64,000 nt of DNA, taken from the NCBI GenBank assembly GCA_040757835.1, contig JBFLWJ010000002.1, positions 273,145 to 337,144 on the forward strand, read 5' to 3'. The stretch's first letter is position 1. Every line of letters starts with the position of its first letter. Below the pieces are notes generated by a model. That model saw only the letters and a list, made by a program, of their open reading frames with translations. It was not told the DNA's origin and did no database searches. Positions 35,420-44,744 of the stretch are shown here, piece after piece. The translations under genes and the position numbers were made by a program. The DNA comes from Actinomycetota bacterium. Its GTDB lineage: Bacteria; Actinomycetota; Geothermincolia; Geothermincolales; RBG-13-55-18.

Positions 35420-36241
35420 ATGGAGGTCACGGCATCCGGCATCAAGGACTTCCTCGGCACCGAGGGCATGGACCTGGTGGGTATCGCGGACGCGGAAGCG
35501 CTCATCCTGGCCTCTCCTCCCCGCCCGGCCACGGACCTCATGCCCAAGGCACGCAGCGTCATCGTCATGGCCGTCGCGCACAGCCTTGGTGCCGTATACG
35601 CGCCGGACATCCGCATGTGGACGCGCAACAAGATGCAGACCTCGCGCCTGCTGGACCAGGCGGCGGAGAGGTTGGGGCGGCTGCTGGAGGGAGAGGGGTT
35701 CCTCGCCCTGCCGGTCTCCGCCGACAAGCCGGTGGAGATACACAAGCTGGACCCGGCGACGGGAAGGAAGCTGCCGCACACGCGTACCGTGGGGCACATC
35801 TCCCTCAAGCACGCGGCGGTCAGCGCCGGGATGGGGCAGCTCGGCCGCTCCAACCTCCTTCTCACCCCGGAGTTCGGGCCCCACCAGCGCCTGGGGGGCA
35901 TCATCACCGCGGCCCCCCTCGACCCAGACCCCTCCCGGGAGTGGGACCTCTGCATCCCGGGATGCTCCAGGTGTGAGGACGCCTGCCCTGTTCGGGCCCT
36001 GCGGGGAGGGCGCTACGACGTCGACCCGTGCTTCGACTTCTGGTCCCTGGGGTTTGAGCGCATGCTGCCGCGGCGGCTCTCGGAGTGGCCTGGCTTCCTG
36101 GCGATGCTCCGCCGCCACCTGCGGCGCCGGGACCCGCTGATCGAGAGCGGGCAGCTCTACATAACCGACGTCGACTTCTGCATAGAGTGCATGAAGGCAT
36201 GCCCGGTGGGCGAGAGGTGGGCGGGCATCAGGCCGGCCTGA
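35420..36241 (+). CDS. QueG-like Fe-S oxidoreductase (QueG-like 2)
   Basis: 273 residues from MEVTASGIKDFLG, with GGAGGAGG upstream. The core ISLKHAAVSAGMGQLGRSN and LGGIITAA is the epoxyqueuosine-reductase/reductive-dehalogenase-like fold. Two ferredoxin clusters follow (CIPGCSRCEDACP and CIECMKACPVG). The HEAT tail of true QueG is absent, so a role other than queuosine is likely. No signal peptide; cytosolic. Confidence 0.7.
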   Translation: MEVTASGIKDFLGTEGMDLVGIADAEALILASPPRPATDLMPKARSVIVMAVAHSLGAVYAPDIRMWTRNKMQTSRLLDQAAERLGRLLEGEGFLALPVSADKPVEIHKLDPATGRKLPHTRTVGHISLKHAAVSAGMGQLGRSNLLLTPEFGPHQRLGGIITAAPLDPDPSREWDLCIPGCSRCEDACPVRALRGGRYDVDPCFDFWSLGFERMLPRRLSEWPGFLAMLRRHLRRRDPLIESGQLYITDVDFCIECMKACPVGERWAGIRPA

Positions 36242-36273
36242 AGGCTGGCGGGGACGCACCGCGAGAGAATGTC

Positions 36274-36302
36274 TTGTTAATGGGGCGCCTGGCGGGTTTA
36301 AT
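36274..36302 (+). promoter_or_regulatory. promoter before the acyl-CoA synthetase alpha gene
   Basis: TTGTTA (36274-36279), 17 bases, TTTAAT (36297-36302, 5 of 6). It lies 140 bases before the ATG, in the 200-base gap between two plus-strand genes. Confidence 0.5.
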
Positions 36303-36441
36303 ATTGTCTGGACAGAGCGCGGCCGCCGGCACGGGCCTGTGGCGGCAGCGATCAGCCATTAACGGCAACGTTCGCCGCAACGCAAGCAGTAAACGCGGGC
36401 GAAACAGCAGGAACGTGATGCGCAAGGAGCGGGAGCAGTAA

Positions 36442-37899
36442 ATGGACGAGCGGCTGAGAAACCTCGATTACGCCTTCGACCCGCGTTCCATAGCCTTCAT
36501 CGGGGCGACGGAATCCATAATGAAATGGGGGTACCTCATCCTCAACAACCTCATGACTGGAGGGTACGGGGGCGAACTCTACCCGGTGAACCCCAGCCGC
36601 GAGACCATCCTGGGCCGGCTGGCCTATCCCAGCGTGCGGGACATCCCCGGCGAAGTGGACCTTGCCGTCTTCACCGTGCCGGCCGGCCTGGTGCTGGAGG
36701 CCCTGGACGACTGCATCGCCAAGGGGGTCAAGGCCGGCCTGGTCATCACCGCGGGTTTCAAGGAGCTCGGCGACGAGGGCGCCGGCGTGGAGGCGGAGCT
36801 GCTGCGCAGGGCACGCGAGGCGGGAATGGTGCTCATCGGGCCCAACTGCCAGGGCATCTGCTGCCCCAAGAACCGGGTCTTTCCCTGGATGCCCATCCTC
36901 TACCATCCCCCGCACGGCAACATCAGCTTCGTCGCCCAGAGCGGGAACGTCCTGAACATGCTCATCGGCCCGACGGTGATCTCCGGGCTGGGGGTGGCGA
37001 AGGCGGTGTCGAGCGGGAACGAGGCGGATATCTCTACCGAGGAATATTTCTCCTATTTCGGGGAGGACCCCGACACCGAGGTCATCGTCGCTTATATCGA
37101 GGGCCTGGACGACGGCCGCCGTTTCATCGACCTCTCCCGCGAGGTGACCCGGCGGAAACCCATCATCGCCTTGAAGGGGGGGCGCACCCAGTCGGGCATG
37201 TCGGCGGCCCGCTCGCACACCGGCTCCATGGCCGTGAGCGAGTCCCTCTTCGAGGCCGCCTGCCGCCAGGCGGGGATCGTCCTCACCTCCACCATCGAGG
37301 AGGCGGCCGTGACCGCCGGCGCGTTCGTCAACCGCCCCCTCCCGAAGGGTAAGCGCGTCGGCATCGTCACCGGGGGAGGCGGCCTGGGGGTCATCGCCTC
37401 CGATTTCTGCACCGAGATCGGCCTGGACGTCGTCCCGCTGTCGGCCGGCGTCCTGGCGCAGCTCACGGACCTCCTCCCTGACTGGTGGGTGCCCGGCAAC
37501 CCCGTCGACCTCGTGGCCGGGCTCGATTTCCGCGTCCTCAAGCCGACAATCGAGATACTCATGAGGAGCGGAGAGGTGGATGCGGTCATGTTCCTGTGGA
37601 TAGGCGCGCCCCGCCGCGAGGCCGGGATCGAGGCCTTCAAGTCGCTGCACGGCACCGACGTCACCTCCATCTGGGACTTCATGGACAACATGCTCCGCAA
37701 GACCTATATCGAGCTGCATGATCTTATGCAGGAAGTACAGGTCCCCCTGTACATGGCGTCCGGCTTGCGCTACTCCGATGACGGGGAGGACCCCATGGTG
37801 AGCAGCGGCCGACCGCTCATCTTCACAAGCGTGGAATCCGCCTGCCGTGCCCTCAGCGCCATGGCCGACTACCAGGAATATCTGGCGGCAAGGGACTGA
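36442..37899 (+). CDS. ADP-forming acyl-CoA synthetase, alpha-type (CoA-binding) protein
   Basis: 485 residues: an N-terminal CoA-binding Rossmann domain (PRSIAFIGATE) and two succinyl-CoA-ligase-like domains. H259 in ARSHTGS is the expected phosphohistidine. It should convert acyl-CoA, ADP and Pi to acid, CoA and ATP (or the reverse), giving substrate-level ATP in anaerobes. The ATP-grasp beta chain is neither fused nor adjacent, so a partner is needed from elsewhere. Confidence 0.8.
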   Translation: MDERLRNLDYAFDPRSIAFIGATESIMKWGYLILNNLMTGGYGGELYPVNPSRETILGRLAYPSVRDIPGEVDLAVFTVPAGLVLEALDDCIAKGVKAGLVITAGFKELGDEGAGVEAELLRRAREAGMVLIGPNCQGICCPKNRVFPWMPILYHPPHGNISFVAQSGNVLNMLIGPTVISGLGVAKAVSSGNEADISTEEYFSYFGEDPDTEVIVAYIEGLDDGRRFIDLSREVTRRKPIIALKGGRTQSGMSAARSHTGSMAVSESLFEAACRQAGIVLTSTIEEAAVTAGAFVNRPLPKGKRVGIVTGGGGLGVIASDFCTEIGLDVVPLSAGVLAQLTDLLPDWWVPGNPVDLVAGLDFRVLKPTIEILMRSGEVDAVMFLWIGAPRREAGIEAFKSLHGTDVTSIWDFMDNMLRKTYIELHDLMQEVQVPLYMASGLRYSDDGEDPMVSSGRPLIFTSVESACRALSAMADYQEYLAARD

Positions 37900-37927
37900 C
37901 CGCGGAACGACGGCCGACTGGGATGCT

Positions 37928-37975
37928 TTGGTCAAGAGGATAGATTGACATAATATGGCTGCTAGTCATAGCCAT
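37928..37975 (+). promoter_or_regulatory. fixCX promoter with downstream dyad
   Basis: TTGGTC (37928-37933), 17 bases, TAATAT (37951-37956). Overlapping the -10 and the start site is an inverted repeat, ATGGCT and AGCCAT (37955-37960 and 37970-37975, 9 apart), which could be a repressor site. The fixC start is about 95 bases on. Confidence 0.45.
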
Positions 37976-38069
37976 GAACGGGGGCGCAGTCGGTTGCGGG
38001 AGCCTTGGTCGTATACCTAATATCCACCTTTCGAAGCTCTCGGCAGACAGCACAGGAGGAGGTCCAGGC

Positions 38070-39410
38070 ATGGATAAGGCGCAATGCGTGGTGGTGGGCG
38101 CGGGGCCGGCCGGTTCGGCCTGCGCCCTCAGCCTGGCGAGGAAGGGCATAGAGACCGTGCTGCTCGAGCGCGGGCAGCGGGCTGGCGAGAAGAATGTCGC
38201 CTCCTTTGTTCTGATGACGCCGGTGCTGGACCGCCTCGTTCCTGACTTCCGGGACGAGGCTCCACTGGAGAGGCTGGTCTCCGACCACTGTCTTGTCTAC
38301 CTGGGAGAGAAGGACATGCTGCAGTTGCGCTGGCGGATGCAGGAGCACACGGACAAAGGGCTTGCCTATACCGCCTACCGCAGCAAGTTCGACGCCTGGC
38401 TGGCCGGGAAGGCCGAGGAAGCCGGGGCAGAGCTCTTGACCGGCGTACTGGTGACCGGCCTCATCACCGAGAACGGCAAGGTGGCCGGGGTGAGGATAGG
38501 TGACGAGGAACTGCGCGCCGACGTCGTGGTGGGAGCCGACGGATTCCACACCGTAGTGGGCAGGGCGGCCGGGCTGGTAGTGGACGACCCGCGCGCCTGC
38601 ATGCTGGGGGTGAAGGAGGTACTCGATCTTTCTCCCGAGGTCCTGGAGGAGAGATTCCAGCTCGCCCCGGGGGAGGGTATCTGCTACGAGATGGTGGGGC
38701 ATGCCGTCGAGGACATCCTGGGGGCGACCACCCTTTATACCAACCGGGACAGCATCTCGCTGGCCACTTTCGGATGGGTCGACCGGCTCAGAGATGTAGG
38801 GATAGACCTCCACGACCGGTTGCAGCGAGTGAAGGAACACCCCTTCATCGCATCCCTCATCGCCGGCAGTGAACTGCGCGAGTACCAGGCCCACATGATC
38901 TCCAACGGGGGGAGGCTGGGTTTTTCCAACCTGTACTCCCACGGCGTGCTTCTGTGCGGGGAGGCCGGCGGATTCATGGACTACGCCTACATCGGGGTAC
39001 CACCGGGGATGCTGTCAGGGATGATGGCAGCGGAGACCATCGAACGTGCGGCGCGAAAGAGGGACTTCAGCGCCGACACCTTGGGCGGTTATGTCTCTTC
39101 GCTCGAGAAGACGGGCCTGGCGCGCATGCTCTACAACTCCAGAGCGGCCGGCAACTACCTGGTGAACAGTGGCAAGGCGAACCTGCCGGGATACCTGGAA
39201 CACCTGGTCGATATCATGGGCAACATCTTCGAGGACGAGGTCACCTTTATGGATCCCGAACCGTATGCGTACGGCAGGGATCTCTATGAACGAATCGCCG
39301 AGAACTGGGTGCCGGGGCCGTTGCGGCGCCCGTTGCGCGCCGCCGTCAAGGCCTATGCCCCCCTGGGCTCGGCCATGCGCAAGAGGAAGATCGGAAAGGC
39401 GATGCGATGA
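38070..39410 (+). CDS. fixC: FixC-like FAD-dependent electron-transfer flavoprotein:quinone oxidoreductase
   Basis: 446 residues from MDKAQCVVVGAG, with AGGAGGAGG upstream. An N-terminal FAD motif (VVVGAGPAGSACALSLARKG), the FixC/geranylgeranyl-reductase fold and a conserved GEAGGFMDYAY near residue 300 are present. FixC with FixX takes electrons from the FixAB electron-transfer flavoprotein to quinone or another acceptor. fixA and fixB are not in the window. It overlaps fixX by 4 bases. Confidence 0.85.
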   Translation: MDKAQCVVVGAGPAGSACALSLARKGIETVLLERGQRAGEKNVASFVLMTPVLDRLVPDFRDEAPLERLVSDHCLVYLGEKDMLQLRWRMQEHTDKGLAYTAYRSKFDAWLAGKAEEAGAELLTGVLVTGLITENGKVAGVRIGDEELRADVVVGADGFHTVVGRAAGLVVDDPRACMLGVKEVLDLSPEVLEERFQLAPGEGICYEMVGHAVEDILGATTLYTNRDSISLATFGWVDRLRDVGIDLHDRLQRVKEHPFIASLIAGSELREYQAHMISNGGRLGFSNLYSHGVLLCGEAGGFMDYAYIGVPPGMLSGMMAAETIERAARKRDFSADTLGGYVSSLEKTGLARMLYNSRAAGNYLVNSGKANLPGYLEHLVDIMGNIFEDEVTFMDPEPYAYGRDLYERIAENWVPGPLRRPLRAAVKAYAPLGSAMRKRKIGKAMR

Positions 39411-39697
39411 AAGAGCGCCGGCAGGAGATCGAGAACAAGCTCTCCAAGGTCAAGATCGAGAGGGACAAGGAAGCCCATATCCTGGTCAAGAAAGAGTTGT
39501 GCCCGGCATGTCCCACCAGGCCCTGCATCCCCGCCTGTCCGGCGGCCAACTACGAATGGGATGAGGGCACGGGCCAGCTCGCCTTCAACTATGAGGGCTG
39601 CCTGGAGTGCGGTACCTGCCGCTTCATCTGCCCCCTGGACGCCATCGACTGGTCTTACCCACGCGGGGGATTTGGGGTCCGTTATCTCTGGGGGTAG
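39407..39697 (+). CDS. fixX: FixX-like ferredoxin
   Basis: 96 residues. The two cluster motifs are CPACPTRPCIPACP and CLECGTCRFICPLDAIDW, followed by the FixX-type end YPRGGFGVRYLWG. It should pass electrons from FixC. The start overlaps the fixC stop (ATGA). The last 16 bases overlap the convergent QueG-like 3. Confidence 0.88.
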   Translation: MKERRQEIENKLSKVKIERDKEAHILVKKELCPACPTRPCIPACPAANYEWDEGTGQLAFNYEGCLECGTCRFICPLDAIDWSYPRGGFGVRYLWG

Positions 39698-40431
39698 ACC
39701 TTCCGGTTCAAAGGGCAGGCCTTGAGGCACTCGTCGCAGTCTATCCAGTAGTTGTAGCCAGTGGTGTTGATGATCCGCTCGATGAATTGGAGATCCTCCG
39801 CGCCGCTGAGGGCCAGTTTATAGATACCGTGTTTTATAGTGTGGCCCAGGCAGACCATCTTCCGAAAATCACCGCCGGTAAAGGCCCCGGGCGGGCAAGC
39901 CTCCTGACAAGCCCTGCTCTTGGGCGGGCAGGGTTCCTCCTCCATCGCCGTATCGCCCGGCAGTTCCGCGGCGGTGATCACCGCCCCCAGGCGCAACAGT
40001 GAGCCGAAGCGTGGATGGTAGACCAGGCCGCTGCGGCCGAAAGTTCCCACGCCCGCGAGGGCCGCCGCGTGCTTGAGGGAGATGAGCCCCCACGGCTCGA
40101 GCCCGTGGAAGACCATGGGGGCGTAGGACGGTATCACCACCGCGGGAAACCCCCCGGCCTCGATATGGTTGGCCAGCCGCAGGCCCACCTGGTCCAGGTA
40201 GGGGTAGGCGGTGTGGTAGCCGCGCTGCAGGAGGTGCAGCCCGTACCCGGGCGAGGTCAGCACGGCCTGGGGCACGGTGACGCCGTAGACGATGACCGTG
40301 GCCGCATCCTTGCACACGAGCGAGGGGTGATGTTCCCGCGGCGCTTCCGAGAACCTGTCCACGGGCGCATACCCGAACGCGTCGACATGTTCACAAAGCC
40401 AGTCAGAGATGGAATCCTTGAACTCCCCCAT
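39682..40431 (-). CDS. QueG-like Fe-S oxidoreductase (QueG-like 3)
   Basis: 249 residues from MGEFKDSISDWL, next to an SD-like GGAGG. It shares the ISLKHAAALAGVGTFGRS and LGAVITAAEL core with QueG-like 2. Cluster motifs are CQEACPPGAF with a nearby Cys and CDECLKACPLNRK. There is no HEAT tail. It is divergent from the EamA gene (the gap holds a TATAAT at 40554 but no clear -35). Confidence 0.7.
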   Translation of the reverse strand: MGEFKDSISDWLCEHVDAFGYAPVDRFSEAPREHHPSLVCKDAATVIVYGVTVPQAVLTSPGYGLHLLQRGYHTAYPYLDQVGLRLANHIEAGGFPAVVIPSYAPMVFHGLEPWGLISLKHAAALAGVGTFGRSGLVYHPRFGSLLRLGAVITAAELPGDTAMEEEPCPPKSRACQEACPPGAFTGGDFRKMVCLGHTIKHGIYKLALSGAEDLQFIERIINTTGYNYWIDCDECLKACPLNRKVYPQR

Positions 40432-40604
40432 CCTCCATACCCCTCCTTTTTGCGCCGCCAGGCGCACGGGCGCCGCACGAAATCGCCTGGTTCCCATCCA
40501 CGCCTCGCGCAGCCGTACACCACATGAAGAGACACTTACGCCGGGACCATCAATATAATACACTCAACTCTTGACCGGCAGAGCGGCGAAGCGAGGTACT
40601 ACTC

Positions 40605-41510
40605 ATGTCCGGTGGCAAGCGGTTCATCTCCAAGGCCAGGCAGGCGGAGCTGTCTCTTATAGCCATAACCGTGGTGTGGGGGCTGACCTTCTCCATGGTC
40701 AAGGAGACCCTGGCCTCCATGCCGCCCTTCGTCTTCATGTCCTACCGCTTCACCCTGGCCTTCCTGGTCGTGCTCGCGGTATGCGGCAGGCGCTTGAGGG
40801 ACATCGACTGGGGAACGGCGGCCGCGGGGCTGCTGCTGGGGGTGTTCCTCTACGCCGCCTATTCCTTCCAGACCTTCGGGCTGCAGCGCACCTCTGCCGG
40901 CAACGCCGGCTTCATCACCGGCCTCTTCGTGGTCTTCGTGCCCATCCTCTCCACCGTCATCCTGCACAAGCGGCCGGGCATGCGCTCGGTGTTCTCGGTG
41001 ATCGTGGCCACCATCGGGCTGGGCCTGCTCTCCCTGCAGCCGGGGCTCAAGGTGAACACGGGGGACATCCTGGTGCTCGCCTGCGCCTTCACCTACTCTC
41101 TGCATATCATCTACATGGACCGCTTCGTGCGGCGCCACGACCTCCTCCTGCTCACCCTGGTGCAGATGGGGGTGGTGGCGGTGCTGCAGACCGCCTCCGC
41201 CCTGGCTTTCGAGGAGTATGTGCTGCCCGGCGGGGCTTATGCATGGATCACCATCATCGTCTGCGGCGTCTTCGCATCCGCGCTGGCCTTCTTCGTGCAG
41301 GCCTGGGCCCAGCGGGAGATCTCCCCGGTGCGCACCTCGGTGGTGCTGATCATGGAGCCGGTCTTCTCCGTCTTCTTCGGGATCATCCTCCTGGGGGAGA
41401 CGCTGACCTGGAGGGGATGGCTGGGGTGTGCCCTCATGCTTGCGGGGATGCTCATCAGCGAGATCGCGCCGGAAAAAGCGGCGGCTGAAGCCGTCCCGGT
41501 GTTAGAATGA
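40605..41510 (+). CDS. EamA/DMT-family membrane transporter
   Basis: 301 residues with about ten hydrophobic helices in two EamA repeats (TVVWGLTFSMVKETLASM in the first; SPVRTSVVLIMEPVFSVFFG in the second). The family mostly exports amino acids or other metabolites. The substrate cannot be told. It lies 75 bases before the next gene on the same strand. Confidence 0.88.
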   Translation: MSGGKRFISKARQAELSLIAITVVWGLTFSMVKETLASMPPFVFMSYRFTLAFLVVLAVCGRRLRDIDWGTAAAGLLLGVFLYAAYSFQTFGLQRTSAGNAGFITGLFVVFVPILSTVILHKRPGMRSVFSVIVATIGLGLLSLQPGLKVNTGDILVLACAFTYSLHIIYMDRFVRRHDLLLLTLVQMGVVAVLQTASALAFEEYVLPGGAYAWITIIVCGVFASALAFFVQAWAQREISPVRTSVVLIMEPVFSVFFGIILLGETLTWRGWLGCALMLAGMLISEIAPEKAAAEAVPVLE

Positions 41511-41585
41511 TCCCATCGACAAGGGTAGATGAGAGAAGGCAAAACATCTCTTGTAAGCAGTCCGCTCGCCAGGGAGGGGGTCGAG

Positions 41586-42782
41586 ATGGCCGAAACGACC
41601 GTGGGCAAGGACGTCTATTCCAGGCTGCGCCAGTACCTGGATGAGCTGCCGGCCGGGTATCCTGAGACTCCTACGGGGGTGGAGATACGCCTGCTGGAGC
41701 GGATTTTCACCCCCGAGGAAGCGGAGCTCTTCCTTCACTGCAAGCTCGTGGCCGAGCCGCCCGCGGTGATCGCGAGGCGGGCCGGGATGCCGGAGGCGGA
41801 GGCGGCCGAGATGCTCCCCCGCATGGCCAGCAAAGGCCAGCTCTTCCCGGTGGAGAGCGGCGACCATACCCTGTACATGGCCCTGCCGTGGATGCCCGGC
41901 ATCGTTGAGACCCAGATCAAGATAATGGACGAGGACTTCGCGCGCATGTTCACGGAACACAGTGAATATTACTTCCCGAGCTGGACCTCCCTGGACACCC
42001 AGATGTTCCGGGTAGTCCCGGTGGAGTCGGCCATCGAGGCCGCTCCCGCCGTCGAGACCTACGACCGCATCCGCGACCTGGTGAAGCAGCAGACGCAGAT
42101 CTCCGTGATGACCTGCCTGTGCCGCGCCACCAGGGACAACCTGGACGGAGGCTGCGAGGCCCCCCGCGACTCCTGTTTCGTGTTCGGCCCGTACTCGAAG
42201 CACTTCGTGGAGAACGGGGACGGGCGCTACATCAGCGTGGAGGAGGCCCTGGAAAAACTCGACGAGTGCGAGAAGTCGGCCCTGGTCATCCAGCCGGTGA
42301 ACGCCCGCGAGCTCAACGGCATGTGCACCTGCTGCTCCTGCTGCTGCCTGATGCTCAGGAACCTGCGTGGCCTGCCGAACCCCGCCGAGGTGGTGCAGTC
42401 GTCCTTCCAGGTGGCCATAGACGGCGGCTTGTGCAGCGACTGCGGGAAGTGCCTCGGGCGCTGCCAGATGGACGCCCTTATCGAGGGCGACGGCTGCATG
42501 GAGGTGGACATAGCCAGGTGCATCGGCTGCGGGCTGTGCGTGTCGGCCTGCCCCGAGGGTGCCGTGGCCCTCGTCCCCAAGGGCCAGGCCGCCGGGATCC
42601 CGGCCAACGTCTTCGACACCCTGACCCGCATCGCCAGGGAGCGCGGCCAGCCGTTCGGGAAGTTCAACTTCTTCATGAAGCACACCTCGTCGCCGGCGTT
42701 CTTCCGTAACTGGCGGCTCCTGGACAGGACGGGCCTCGCCCGGCCCATCGTCAAACAGCTCGAGAAGCGCGGCCTGGTATAG
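41586..42782 (+). CDS. 4Fe-4S ferredoxin-domain protein with N-terminal winged-helix-like region
   Basis: 398 residues from MAETTVGKDVYSR, with AGGGAGGGGG upstream. Residues 20-110 look like a helix-turn-helix segment. A central Cys-rich part (CLCRAT, then CTCCSCCC) is followed by two [4Fe-4S] motifs (CSDCGKCLGRCQMDAL and CIGCGLCVSACPEGAV). Such proteins recur in anaerobes with unknown roles. It is cytosolic, with no hydrophobic segment. Confidence 0.75.
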   Translation: MAETTVGKDVYSRLRQYLDELPAGYPETPTGVEIRLLERIFTPEEAELFLHCKLVAEPPAVIARRAGMPEAEAAEMLPRMASKGQLFPVESGDHTLYMALPWMPGIVETQIKIMDEDFARMFTEHSEYYFPSWTSLDTQMFRVVPVESAIEAAPAVETYDRIRDLVKQQTQISVMTCLCRATRDNLDGGCEAPRDSCFVFGPYSKHFVENGDGRYISVEEALEKLDECEKSALVIQPVNARELNGMCTCCSCCCLMLRNLRGLPNPAEVVQSSFQVAIDGGLCSDCGKCLGRCQMDALIEGDGCMEVDIARCIGCGLCVSACPEGAVALVPKGQAAGIPANVFDTLTRIARERGQPFGKFNFFMKHTSSPAFFRNWRLLDRTGLARPIVKQLEKRGLV

Positions 42783-42836
42783 GGATCAGAGAAGAGCCCG
42801 TTGCTATGGCTTTATCCTGCAGCCGTAGTCTTCGGC

Positions 42837-43721
42837 TTACAGCCGCGATAATCTCTCCAGGAAAAGGTCCATGAAGCGGGTGCCGTCGAGTTTGAGGGGC
42901 ATGTTCACCGGCCTCTTCCCGTTCCCGGCCTGCATGCCGCCCGCCCGCTTGACGTTGACCAGACGGCCCCTCCCAAGCCCCTTCTCCACGATTTCGAAGG
43001 TGCAGGGGTTGTCCTCGAAAAGGGTGTGGTCCACAAGGTAAGAGGCCGCTACAACGTCCCAGGGGAAAAAGCCCTTCTTGCGGAAGAAGACCTTTCTGTT
43101 CAACTTGAGCCACGGCTCTATGAAATCAGCGCATAACCTGGATACATCGCTCTTGTTTCTTCTGAGCCTGGCCAGGTGTTCGTCCCTGAAGACGGCCTGG
43201 GAGCAGACATCAGCGGTAATAAGGGTCTTGGCTACCGGTTGAGATATTACCACGGCCGCCGCCCTGGTGTCCTGGTGGAGATTGAACTCGCCGATGTACT
43301 TGAAGACCCAGAAATCGAGGGTTCCGCCCATGATCACCAGTCCCGCGAGGCCGGCCGCGAATCCCTTGTCGAGCATGCAGGCGGTGGCGACGTTGGTCAG
43401 CGGGGCCAGGGCCAGCAGGGTCATCTCGCCCGGGTTTTCCCGCACGGTGTCGATGAGGAATTCCACCGCCTCGTTCGCCCTGCCCAGGTCGTCCGGTCCG
43501 GCGGCACCCTGAAATACGGGTATGTCCGCCCCCGCGGCTCTCAGGATGTCCCCCGCCGCCTGGAAACCCACCGGCGTCTTGACGTTGCCGAAATTGACGG
43601 TGATCCCCTCCACCTTTACCTCCGGGGAGGCTACGCAGAAGAGGATGGCCAGGGCATCGTCGATGTCTCTCATGCGCAAGTGGATGTTGGGGTCGGTGTC
43701 GATCAGAAGGCGTCTGGTCAA
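42837..43721 (-). CDS. nucleoside hydrolase family protein
   Basis: 294 residues of the IUNH fold. The N-terminal calcium motif is altered: D8 and D10 are followed by an insert before DIDDALAI (D21, D22), instead of the compact DxDPGxDD. The mid-part ALAPLTNVATA and the late Asp (FFPWDVVAASYL) are typical. It should hydrolyse a ribonucleoside or a relative to base and sugar. The ATG overlaps the PfkB stop, so the two are coupled. Confidence 0.8.
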   Translation of the reverse strand: MTRRLLIDTDPNIHLRMRDIDDALAILFCVASPEVKVEGITVNFGNVKTPVGFQAAGDILRAAGADIPVFQGAAGPDDLGRANEAVEFLIDTVRENPGEMTLLALAPLTNVATACMLDKGFAAGLAGLVIMGGTLDFWVFKYIGEFNLHQDTRAAAVVISQPVAKTLITADVCSQAVFRDEHLARLRRNKSDVSRLCADFIEPWLKLNRKVFFRKKGFFPWDVVAASYLVDHTLFEDNPCTFEIVEKGLGRGRLVNVKRAGGMQAGNGKRPVNMPLKLDGTRFMDLFLERLSRL

Positions 43722-44704
43722 GATCGCCCCTCCTTTCTCGAGGCAGCCTCCATCTCATCCCTGGTGACCGGACGGATGCCGGGCCGGTGGTACTGCAGGG
43801 TGCCGGCAAGCACGGCCGCCTCGCTTGCTTCCCAGAGGCTTTTCCCCCGCAGCAGCTCTACGCACAGCACCGCCGTCACCTGGTCCCCGCATCCCGTTTC
43901 GTCGCTGACGCCCTCATCCGGCAGCCGCGGCGCCGGGATGTGCCTGCCCTCTTCCCCGGCGAACACGTAGGCCCCGTTGCTTCCATGAGTGAGCACCAGG
44001 CTATCGATCCCACGGCCGCGAAATATACGGGCGGCCTCCCGCGCCGTTTCCATATCCGATATCTCGACGCCTGTCAGTATGCGGGCTTCGTGTTCGTTCG
44101 GGGCCAGGACTTGGATGCCCAGGCCCAGGAGTTCGCCGTAGTCGTCGCGCTCGTTGACATCGCCGGGGTCGAGGACGACCCTCATCCGGCAGGAGCACGC
44201 CTTGCGGACGGCGTGGATGACTGTCTGCAGCGGCGGTCCGAGGGTCAGGGCGAGCATGCGCGCTCCGGCGGCCCCGTCGAACAACACAGAAGCGTCATCT
44301 ATGTCCCGGGGCTCGAAGGCATCGTTCATCCCCGGCAGGGAATATATCTGGTTCTCACCTCTGCCGTTCACCGGGATCAGGGCGATGCCCGGATATGCCC
44401 CCGCGGTATCGAAATCCTCTACCTTCACGAACCCGGTATCAACTCCGGCGCCTTCGAGGGCATCCACCGGCACCCTCCACAGCCCGTACGGGTCCCGTGC
44501 CGTCTTGCCCACCATGGCCACCTTGCCCGGCCCCATCAAAGCGGCCGCCATGCGCGCGATGTTACATGATTTGCCGCCGGGACCGATGAGCAGGTTTCCG
44601 CTGTGCGTGAGCTCACCCGCAGAGAGGAGCCTGTCCACACCCAGGGCGACGATATCGGTGTTCAGGTTTCCCGCGACTACGAGGTCGATTCCCTGACCGC
44701 TCAC
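43718..44704 (-). CDS. PfkB/ribokinase-family carbohydrate kinase
   Basis: 328 residues. An N-terminal GNLNTDIV, the GPGGKSCNIA substrate motif and the C-terminal catalytic DETGCGDQVTAVL (anion hole and base Asp) are present. With the coupled nucleoside hydrolase it probably phosphorylates ribose or a nucleoside. It starts 40 bases after the ABC ATPase ends, on the same strand. Confidence 0.85.
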   Translation of the reverse strand: MSGQGIDLVVAGNLNTDIVALGVDRLLSAGELTHSGNLLIGPGGKSCNIARMAAALMGPGKVAMVGKTARDPYGLWRVPVDALEGAGVDTGFVKVEDFDTAGAYPGIALIPVNGRGENQIYSLPGMNDAFEPRDIDDASVLFDGAAGARMLALTLGPPLQTVIHAVRKACSCRMRVVLDPGDVNERDDYGELLGLGIQVLAPNEHEARILTGVEISDMETAREAARIFRGRGIDSLVLTHGSNGAYVFAGEEGRHIPAPRLPDEGVSDETGCGDQVTAVLCVELLRGKSLWEASEAAVLAGTLQYHRPGIRPVTRDEMEAASRKEGRS

Positions 44705-44744
44705 CTTTCCCCCTGTCCTGATGAAGGGATGAAAGACTATCCGA

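Noticed and set aside
40540-40604. Promoter for the EamA gene at the TATAAT near 40554
   Set aside because: No -35-like hexamer lies at 16-18 bases, so it is noted in the gene entry only.
42820-42844. Hairpin between the ferredoxin-type gene and the nucleoside hydrolase as a bidirectional terminator
   Set aside because: Only a 5-bp stem with bulges and no U-tract, and it overlaps the end of the hydrolase gene.
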